A stretch of DNA of 64,000 nt from Sphingobacteriales bacterium (GTDB lineage Bacteria; Bacteroidota; Bacteroidia; Chitinophagales; Chitinophagaceae). The notes beneath the pieces are model-generated. The model was not told the origin of the DNA. It was given only the letters and a program-made list of their open reading frames with translations, and did no database searches. The translations under genes were made by a program, and so were the position numbers. The stretch lies in the NCBI GenBank assembly GCA_900299255.1, contig OMJB01000008.1, forward strand, positions 19,195 to 83,194, in the 5' to 3' direction. Shown one piece after another: positions 19,257 through 27,548 of this stretch (the first letter of the stretch is position 1; every line of letters begins with the position of its first letter).

Positions 19257-22200
19257 TTATTCAATTACTATCTTGCGTACCTGCTGTTTTTCACCTTTTT
19301 GAACATTCATCACGTACATGCCCTTTGGCATATTGGTCAATGTTATACTTTTCTCAAATTTACCATTGTCGGTAATAACTGTTTCAGTGTACACCAGTCG
19401 CCCTGCGATATCTGTGATGCTGATACGTACATTGTCATTTGCCTGGCTGGCATAGGTGCCGATCACTGAGATATTGCCATGGCTTGGATTTGGGGCTATA
19501 GTAACTACGTCCTCCTGGGTCTCTGCGATAGTTTCGCCGGAAGTATTGTCATTTGACGTTCTGTAACCGGTAGGTGTCACAGATATAGAATGGATTGTAT
19601 AGCATCCTGTAGGCAAAGCATATCCCACGATGGTTGTACCCAGTGCTACGCCAGATGCCATGCCAGTTGAAGCTCCAACTGTAACAATAGATGTTGATCC
19701 ACTCAGCCAACTGCCACCGGCCGGGGATCCGATCAGAGATAACGAACCAGCAGGAGCAAGCGTAAATTGGCTTGCGGTAATTGTTGGCACTGGATTTATT
19801 GTAACAGCTGCACTGTCATTCATATTGGTGGTGCAGCCTGTAGTTGGGTTTATTGCTACTACTTTGTAATTGCCCGCGGTGGTTTGTAATCCAAAATCAA
19901 GGCCATACCCAACGCCTGCAAGTGGACTCCCTACTGTATTTGTGCCGCGATACAGCTGATAGTTGGTCCCTATGCATGATCCGGATAACCCTACTGATAC
20001 ACCCGCGCCACCTGCGCAATATCCGCCACCGCCTGTTACAGATACAACAACCGGCACTGAGTTTACCTGTATAACACTGTATCCGTTCATGCTGGCGGTG
20101 CAACCACTTGTGGTATTGGTAGCAACGACTGTATAAGTATCAGCAACTGTTTTTAGCCCAAAGCTTATGGTGCTGCCTGTGCCGCTGACTGTGGTGCCAG
20201 ATGCTGCGCCGCCTTTGTATAACTGGTAGCTGATGCCGGTTTGTGAATTGGATAAGCCTATTGCTACGCCGCCTGAGCCGCTGCAGTATGCGCCGCCGCC
20301 TGTTACTGAGTATACTGATGGCAATGCATTTACAGATACGGCAGAGGTGCCAGTCATGGCTGAGGTGCAACCGGTTATGGTGTTTACTGCCTGCACTGCA
20401 TACGAGCCAGCGGTTGCCTGACTACCAAAGCTCAGGGCAGCACCTGTTCCTGAAACCGGGCTGCCTACGGTGGTTGTTCCACGGTACAACTGATAGTTTA
20501 CGCTTGTTTCAGAGCCGGTTAGGCCAACTGGTACTCCAGAGCCGGAATAACAGTATGACCCACCTCCATTAACATTATACGCTACTGGCAGCGGATTTAC
20601 GGTTACTGCTGCACTGCCGGACATAGAAGCAGTGCAACCACTTGTGGCATTGGCAGCTACCACGGTATATGTGCCTGAGCTGGTTATTAGCCCGAAATCT
20701 AATGCGCTGCCAGTGCCGCTGAATGGACTGCCTGCAGCTGATGTTCCTTTGTATAGCTGATAACTGATGCCGGTAGTTGATGTTGATAATCCTATATGCA
20801 CGCCAGTGCCACCTGAGCAAAATGAACCGCCGCCGGTAACGTTTACAACAGCTGGTAGCGCATTTACTGATATTGTTGCTGTGCCGTTCATATTGTTTGA
20901 GCAAAGTGAACCTGAGGCAACAGCAATTACACTGTATATCCCTGCTGTGTCCTGTAGGCCCATATCAAAGTTGCTGCCAGTGCCTGAAACGACATTGCCT
21001 ACTGATTTCGTGCCACGGTACAACTGATACACTACACCTGTTGATGAGCCGCTGAGGCCGATATGAAGGCCGGAGCCACCGGCGCAAAAACTGCCACCAC
21101 CCGTTACGTTGTATGCGATTGGTAGTGTGAAGTTGCTGACAATAGCACTGTCAGTCATAGTGCTGGTACAGCCTGTTGTATTATTGGTGGCTATTACTTT
21201 GTAAGTGCCTGTATTTGTTTGTGGTCCGAAACTGATGCTGGCGCCGGTGCCGGTGATTGGGCTGCCTGTGGCGGTGAGGCCATTGTACAGCTGGTAGTTG
21301 CATCCTGAAACAGTGCCAACCAGGCCTACGGCAACACCTGAACCGCCGGGGCAGAAACTGCCGCCTCCTGTAACTGTAAATTTATAAGGTGGTGTTCCGG
21401 ATGTGATAACTGCACTGCCATTCATTGTAGCCGTGCATCCGCCGGATGTGTTTGTTGCAAGTACTGTATACGTTCCTGCTGTGGTTTTGGTACCGAAATT
21501 TATTGAAGACCCTGTGCCAGCAATAGGGCTGCCAACGGCTGAGCCGCTTAAACGCAGCTGGTAGTTAGTGCCGGATGTGGAACTGCTTAAGCCGATGCTA
21601 ACGCCTGTAGATCCGCCGCAATATGCGCCGCCGCCGGTTACATTTACCACGGTTGGGGCCGGATTTACCGTAACTGTTACATATGCCTGATTACTGCATG
21701 AGCCTGTGTATCCGGTAACTGTATAAGTTGTGGTTGAAGCTGGTGCCGCAGTAACACCTGAACCGGTGGTTGCAGACAGGCCATAGGCTGGTGCCCAGTT
21801 GTAAGTAGTGCCGCCCGATGTGCTGACTGCTGCAGACGAGCCAGAGCAAATGGCAGTGGCGCCAGAAGCTGTTACTGTTAGTCCGCCGCCTATTGTAATT
21901 GTTTTTGTGGCTGTAGCAGTGAATCCATTGCCATCAGTCACAGTTACAGTATAAACAGTTGTTGCGGCAGGTGTCGCGGTAACCGTTGCTCCTGTTGTAG
22001 CAGATAGGTTCCCGGATGGTGCCCAGGTGTAGGAGAGTGAAGGTGTGTCGGTTCCTGCCGCAGTAAGGGTTGCTGATGTCCCTGAACAAACTGTTGATGC
22101 ACTAGATGAGACAGTAACTGAAGGGTTACCATCGCTGATGCCTGTAAAATCTGAGAAGGTAGTTATAGGAGAAGTAAGCACAAAGCCTGAGTTAGATCCT

Positions 22201-24168
22201 GTGAAGCGTGTCCATGGAGTGGTGCCGTCCCATTTGCCCATAACAATGTTTGATTGTGTACCTGCAATATCTGCACTCAGGTAGGTTGCTACAACCACGC
22301 AGCCCCAGGAGCCTGAAAATCCGCTTTGAGTTACGCTCCAGTACCTGTTGAGGTAATTTGTGGAGCTGGCGTTGGAGGGGTGTTTTGCATTTACAACGCG
22401 CACACTGCTGTACCCTGAATACGAACCACCTGAATAGGTAAGGGTAATGGGAGAATATTCAACTGTTCCGGTATTGTCTCCGATAGGGAACATAAATGAT
22501 GCGGTTGCAGCATTGGTTGCTGATTTGCGTACTGTTCCACCGCCGCTGGCAATAATCATTTTTGATGCAGAGAACGTTCCTGCAATTGCCGGAGCAGAAG
22601 GGCCGAAAGTAAGATTGTATGAGCTAATATCAAGATTGCCTGCTGTAAGTGTAAGCTGGCCGGTAACCGTGAGATTGCCGGTGAGTGTAAATCCTGAAGT
22701 GTTGTTTAAAGTGAGATTGGTGAGGCTAACACCGGATATCGTGCTGCCGGAACCCGTAAGGGTAGTTGTGCCTGTGCCGGAAAGGGTTCCGGTTCCGGCA
22801 ATACTGCCTGATAAACTGATGGCATTGCCGTTATTTGCAAGAGTTCCTGCATCTAAAGATAGTTTGCCAGTGATGATAAGAGGGGTGCCAAGTGTTGTTG
22901 TGCCACCTGTATTATTAATAAATGTTCTAAGAGTACGTGTTGAGGTGGTTGTTCCCAGAAATATTGTTCCGGCTGTACCGGTAGAGTTGATGGAGAGTGC
23001 AGATGTGGCGCTGCCAGAGAAATACCTGGCGGATGACATTCCGTTTACGGAGCCCGCCAATACAATTGAATCGCCGGTAATATCCATCGTTCCGTTCATG
23101 AAAGTCAGTGCGCCTGTTATGGCCAGATTACCGTTGGTTACATAACCGTTGGCGTCGTTCAGTTTCAGGTTGCTCAGCGTTACAGCGCCTATTGTTTGTG
23201 CTGGTAGTACTTACCATGCTGTCGCATCCGCTGCCTGTTTCTGTGCCTGCACCTGAAATGTTGCCTCTTACATAAATAGTGTTGCCATTATTGTCAACTG
23301 TGCCATTTAAAACATAGTCGCTGCGGATTGTAAAACGGTTGCCGATTATCACAGAACTTCCCGGGCCTACCAGAAACGAATCAATTCTGTCGCTGTTGTT
23401 GAAGGTAGACTGATCGAAGTAAATAGTGCCTGCTGCTCCGCTGCTTAAAATAAATACATCTGGGCCAGTGCCAGTGCCGCCACTGTTGCCGGTGAAGCAG
23501 TTGGTGCCGTTCATGCCTGTTACATTTCCAGTCAGTACCAGCCTTGATGTGTTAAGTGTTAAAGAGCCTGATATGAAATTTAGTGTGCCGCGCACAGTAT
23601 CTGCACTTCTTGTACCCAGGTCAATTCCGTTTGAATTGTTTACCGTCAGGTTGTAATAGCTGGTAACAGCAATGGTTTGTGATGAAGATCCTGAAAACTC
23701 TACAGTGCTTCCAATCTGGCAGGAATTGATTGTAGGGCAATTGTTGTTTTTAACATCTAACGTAGCGCCTGTGGTAACGGTTATTTGCCCTTGCATCCAG
23801 TAGTTGTTAGGGATTACGAAGGTTATGGATGAGGAACTGTCGCCTAAAACTACCGAAGCCCCTGAACCCAGATTCCAGTTGCCGGTGAGTGTAGGAGTAG
23901 TGTTGTTGATGATCTGGAAAATGTCGGAGCCGTTAAAGTTGGACGGATGAGTGCCTGTTCCATTTCTGGCCGACCACCACGAACTGGCCAGGTTCAGCGC
24001 GCCTGTAGCACCGGAATAGTAAGTGGCGGCATGGCTTTGCGTAAATGAATACAGTAAGGCTATTAGTATGCTCAGTGTTGAGAATATACTTTTAACTGCT
24101 TTCTTGCAGCTTGCCTGCTGTCTGGTAGGAATGCGTTTGTTTTTTTTGTTTTGTTCTGAGTTACTCAT
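19257..24168 (-). pseudogene. Giant T9SS-secreted repeat adhesin, split by a frameshift (ORFs 23128..24168 and 19257..23099)
   Basis: The two ORFs are complementary halves: upstream has the signal peptide and IPT-like beta repeats, downstream has seven Ig-like repeats and a T9SS CTD (VVTIAPNPSHGNISV...MPKGMYVMNVQKGEKQQVRKIVIE). Reading resumes in another frame as VLPAQTIGAVTLSNLKLNDANGYVTNGNLAITGALTF, continuous with the downstream ORF. Confidence 0.8.
19795..21665 (-). repeat. Seven tandem ~89-aa (~267-bp) Ig-like coding repeats
   Basis: Seven occurrences of V(T/N)GGG(S/A/G)(Y/F)C..GVxxGL...YQLYxG..xGSPxxGTG...FG..T.xGxYxVxAxN...GCT; spacing 265-269 bp between copies. Confidence 0.9.
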
Positions 24169-24212
24169 GATTTATGTATTGTTAGTGTGTGTCTTAGCTT
24201 TTGTACAGGGCG

Positions 24213-24314
24213 TTAGCTTAATGCGTAGAGGAAGCCAACGATTAACATCAGGCTGGTGCCGACCGCTGTAACAATGATTGCCAGCCCTACGAGTAATTTG
24301 ATCATGTATGCCAT
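24213..24314 (-). CDS. Small hydrophobic single-TM peptide (33 aa)
   Basis: ATG-started ORF MAYMIKLLVGLAIIVTAVGTSLMLIVGFLYALS ending in TAA, directly upstream of the adhesin gene on the same strand. Confidence 0.4.
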   Translation of the reverse strand: MAYMIKLLVGLAIIVTAVGTSLMLIVGFLYALS

Positions 24315-24421
24315 TTCGAAATAAGATTAATAGTTCAGCCACACATAGGCGAAAATGGTGCCAGAATTGCTTTTCTATTGGAATACAGTGAGTTATGAAA
24401 GTTTGTATATTGGAATCAGCT

Positions 24422-24449
24422 CCATTATGGGAGTCGGCTCCCATAATGG
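24422..24449. repeat. Perfect 12-bp inverted repeat with 4-nt loop
   Basis: CCATTATGGGAG-TCGG-CTCCCATAATGG. Confidence 0.85.
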
Positions 24450-24574
24450 GATTGGGTGCCGCCTATTGAGACAGGATTTATTTGTTATTTCAGCCTTTGA
24501 TTTTATTAAAGTTCATTGCAGCGATATGATCGATATACTGAGGAATGAATTAATTTCAGGTGTTACAAAGCGAT

Positions 24575-25045
24575 ATGAGAAAGCTGATATTTGGCATCAA
24601 CCTGACAATAGATGGCCGCAAGACATATGAACTGATGGTACCCTACTGGCCAAACGTGGCAAAAGATCAGATAGGAAACACGAAGGCAGTCAATGATTTT
24701 GCACAGGCATTTACGTCAGTAGAAAACATAGTGGTGTGCTCGCATACGCTGAACAGAAATGAAGGAATGCATACGCAGATTATCTAAGGTAATCTTAGGG
24801 AGGAGGTGATGAAACTGAAGCGGCAGGATGGTGGTAATATCTCCACTGGTGGGGTAGATATACCTTCGCAACTGATTGCATTGGGTCTGGTTGATGAACT
24901 ACATATTGTCATCCATCCGGTAATAGCCGGGGCAGGACGTCGTTTTCTGGATGTTGCCAATCTGCCTGTAAACCAAAAGTTAGAACTTGCAGAGTCGACG
25001 GTGCTGGAGGGCGGATTTGTGGTGTTGCGCTATATGAAATTTTGA
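24575..25045 (+). pseudogene. Dihydrofolate reductase-like / RibD C-terminal domain protein, degraded
   Basis: MRKLIFGINLTIDG joined directly to RKTYELMVPYWP (internal segment missing), then in-frame TAA (HTQII*GNLREEVMKLKRQDG), then GGVDIPSQLIALGLVDELHIVIHPVIAGAGRR. Confidence 0.8.
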
Positions 25046-25228
25046 GAAAGTTGATTATTGCCTCTGGTTGTGAAAGTGAAGCTTTGATTTTAGACAACGT
25101 AGAGAGAATGCTAGTCATCGGTCTTAGAAACTGAAAATGCTTGTGTGCAAAAGTGCTTTTTGCGACTCCTGAACCTGAATGATTACATCGCTAATTGCCA
25201 TGCATTTTGTTGAAAAAAAAACGGTCTG

Positions 25229-25283
25229 AAAAAAAATAGGCCGGTCTGAGAACAGACTAGCCCGAAAAACACTATCACCATTA
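25229..25283. repeat. Diverged copy of the structured repeat found at 59776-59832 and 59915-59971
   Basis: AAAAAATAGGCCGGTCTGAGAACAGACTAGCCCGAAAAACACTATCACCATTAAA aligns with the 59.8-60.0 kb copies. Confidence 0.6.
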
Positions 25284-25927
25284 AATCGGGTGTAAGTTAA
25301 GTAACTGTTTCATTTAAAAAACTACTAGTTTTCATTTTGTTACTTTTGTCTAAAATTCAATACTGGTGCTACTTTTATTAGTAGTGTGCGGTTGGAAATG
25401 CTTCACTAATTTGTCGGTTTTTTTTGAGTATTTACATGGTTGCTGTGCGTGTTGTTTTCAGAGAAAAAACAGTTTCTTGCCATGTAGAAAAAAATATTTC
25501 CTGTTCAATTTTAGAAGATCCGAAGTGCTTTGCTGTTTGCCAGTGTCTCATGTATTCAGCCGTTTCTTTCTCAGTTGTTTTATTGCCTGAAGGTGCTTTG
25601 AAAAAAAACTATATAGTGCTGGATGGAAGAGGCTAATTAGATTGGATGCTGGCTTTGTTGTGGCGAGGCAGAGATTGAGGCGAGCAGGGGAATTTTCTCG
25701 TGCGATTTTTTCCTGCGAGGGGGCAGTTGGTTAGAAAGTAAGGCCAGAGGGGGTGAGATACACCTATAGAGCCTTGATTGCCGCCGAGTGCCTGGAGATG
25801 AACACTCGGCTTGGACATAGTGAAAATTAGTTCGGGAGGGCATCGCTCGCAGCTCTCGCTCTCATTTTTGTGCTCTACCTAGGAACAATTTCGTTCCAAT
25901 TATCATACAATGTAGATATTATCGCGT

Positions 25928-26467
25928 TCATACTTCGCATAAATAAACTTCTTCGTCTTCTTCCATCTCCTCCGAAATATCTTTCGATACAAGATCAAGA
26001 AAGTTGGTTGTCTGCTCAGAAGAGAAATGAACACCAAACGCATTGTTGATATATAAGTCCTCAATTTCATTTTTTCGAGCTTCCTCAAATTACATTTGAA
26101 ATGACTTAACGGTCTTTATCCGTCTAATGTCGGCCACGAAATCTTGCACCATAAGAGTTTTGCCTTCCTTGTATCGCAAGCCTCTCCCAAGTTGCTGCAG
26201 GAAATATACCCGACTATGGGTAACTCTTAAAAAGACAATATAATCAACATCTGGTACGTCAACACCTTCATTAAGCATATCATAACAGGTAATAATTTTG
26301 CATTTTCCGGTGCGAAATTCCCTGAGTCGCCTTGCTCTTTCACGCGAATCTTTTACCCTTGTCGTAAGCGACCAAACAGGAATTTCAAAATTTGATTTAA
26401 GAAGCTTTTCCATCCTTTCTGCATGTTCGTCCAATCGACATTCCTCCACAACCAGCAAATAACTCAA
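25928..26467 (-). pseudogene. C-terminal remnant of a DEAD/DEAH helicase (restriction-enzyme-type), truncated and interrupted by an in-frame stop
   Basis: EHAERMEKLLKSN...CYDMLNEGVDVPDVDYIVFLRVTHSRVYFLQQLGRGLRYKEGKTLMVQDFVADIRRI (helicase motifs V/VI), stop, then same-frame continuation FEEARKNEIEDLYINNAFGVHFSSEQTTNFLDLVSKDISEEMEEDEEVYLCEV*. Confidence 0.75.
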
Positions 26468-26489
26468 TATGTTTGAATTCCTCTTTCAT
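26430..26489 (-). pseudogene. N-terminal stub (about 20 codons) of a C5-cytosine DNA methyltransferase
   Basis: ATG-initiated MKEEFKHIELFAGCGGMSIG, matching motif I of Dcm-type methyltransferases (xxLFAGxGGxxxG), then RTCRKDGKAS*. Confidence 0.7.
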
Positions 26490-26702
26490 CAATTAACTAC
26501 GAATTAAGTGAATAGTATTACTGACATACCGTAAATGTACTATACTTAGAAACATATTGGTTGTATAAAGGCTGTTGTGATGAAATTGACAGATACAACA
26601 GACAATCCACACTAAAAATTTAATGTAACGATTAACAGTTTGTACTACAGTAGCTACTCTAGCATCAAGGCATATTTCAAGGCATTTTGTTGTAGTGGGT
26701 AT

Positions 26703-26736
26703 AAAAAAAGCAGTCACGCTAATGCATAACTGCTTG
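26703..26736 (-). terminator. Intrinsic terminator after tRNA-Leu
   Basis: AAGCAGT/ACTGCTT stem with T-run on minus strand. Confidence 0.65.
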
Positions 26737-26746
26737 ATAATCAAAG

Positions 26747-26830
26747 TGCCCGGAACAGGAATCGAACCTGCACTACCTTGCGATAACCAGATTTTGAGTC
26801 TAGCGCGTCTACCAATTCCGCCATCCGGGC
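26747..26830 (-). tRNA. tRNA-Leu(CAA), CCA not encoded
   Basis: Reverse complement GCCCGGATGGCGGAATTGGTAGACGCGCTAGACTCAAAATCTGGTTATCGCAAGGTAGTGCAGGTTCGATTCCTGTTCCGGGCA; long variable arm; anticodon loop CTCAAAA. Confidence 0.95.
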
Positions 26831-26883
26831 AATTGCAGAACTAATTTTGTACCATGGCTTTGGCGGCATACCATGAATTATGT

Positions 26884-27459
26884 TCAGCGGGACGCAAATT
26901 TATCAATTCTTTCCTTAATGCGCAACAGATATTTTTTCCGGAAGTACTGATCTTTTATCTGCAGCAGTAATTCGTTGCTTTTGTCCCCTTTTTCAAAACG
27001 GGCGGTGAGCAGTTTTGTGGCATCATCCCACAGCTCCATTTGCTCATTCAGGGCATTTACAGCCATTTGGTAGGCATCGCTGGTTTCAGGGGGGTCGACA
27101 GGGCTCACCCTGGGTTCGGCGGGGCTCACCCTGACAGTGGATTCAAAATCGCTCAATGCCTCGTTCAGGTCCATCATCTCCATCAGAAAGGTGTTGGGTA
27201 GGGTGTATTTTTCCTCGTCCTCGAGCAGGTTATGTAATTTAAGTATATATGCCATTGTGGCGTCGCTGTTTCTGAGGGTGTTGTACGCCTCATTGTTCAT
27301 AGCAGATACTTTTAGGGCATTGCTTCGCTCATGGCCGCCGGCCTGTGCAAACCTGTCGGGGTGGTAGAGCCTGCTGAGCTCATAAAATTTACTCTTTACC
27401 TCAGCCTGATTGGGATGAAAAGTTTCGGGCATATGGTACAGTTCAAAGTAGTTGTTCAT
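26884..27459 (-). CDS. hscB: Fe-S protein assembly co-chaperone HscB (J domain)
   Basis: MNNYFELYHMPETFHPNQAEVKSKFYELSRLYHPDRF (HPD motif) and C-terminal HscB-like region. Confidence 0.8.
   Translation of the reverse strand: MNNYFELYHMPETFHPNQAEVKSKFYELSRLYHPDRFAQAGGHERSNALKVSAMNNEAYNTLRNSDATMAYILKLHNLLEDEEKYTLPNTFLMEMMDLNEALSDFESTVRVSPAEPRVSPVDPPETSDAYQMAVNALNEQMELWDDATKLLTARFEKGDKSNELLLQIKDQYFRKKYLLRIKERIDKFASR
27091..27137. repeat. REP-like duplicated GC-rich motif inside hscB
   Basis: Minus strand CTGTCAGGGTGAGCCCCGCCGAACCCAGGGTGAGCCCTGTCGACCCC: two copies of CAGGGTGAGCCCyGyCGAmCC. Confidence 0.6.
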
Positions 27460-27480
27460 AAAATGCTGTTTGCTGCTTCC

Positions 27481-27512
27481 TTTGGCTGGGGCGGGGGAGA
27501 GGCTTATCTTTG
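27481..27512 (+). promoter_or_regulatory. Bacteroidota-type promoter (-33 TTTG / -7 TATCTTTG)
   Basis: TTTG 27481-27484, 20-nt spacer, TATCTTTG 27505-27512, upstream of the CDS at 27549. Confidence 0.6.
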
Positions 27513-27548
27513 CACCGCCTGCCAGGAGGTAGGGCAAAATTACTAAAG

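Noticed and set aside
18566-19264. N-terminal 78 residues of the GNAT ORF as annotated in the track
   Set aside because: Would require translation through a strong terminator hairpin at 19208-19238; a GTG at 19030 gives a standard GNAT length.
19795-21665. Regular ~267-bp repeats that might be mistaken for a CRISPR-like array
   Set aside because: Repeats are long, diverged and in frame inside a secreted-protein gene; no short identical repeats with unique spacers and no cas genes.
22447-23145. 232-aa plus-strand ORF
   Set aside because: Antisense to the adhesin; Val/Pro-rich low-complexity translation is an artefact of the repetitive Ser/Gly/Thr coding strand.
25366-25843. Short ORFs of 60-74 aa on both strands
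   Set aside because: Compositionally odd, overlapping each other, no start context or family signature; treated as non-coding.
25903-26088. 61-aa minus-strand ORF MRKLEKMKLRTYISTMRLV...
   Set aside because: A shifted frame of the helicase remnant; the true remnant frame encodes FEEARKNEIEDLYINNAFGVHFSSEQ.
26747-26830. Possible att-site duplication of tRNA-Leu
   Set aside because: No second copy of the tRNA 3' end was found in the decayed region by eye.
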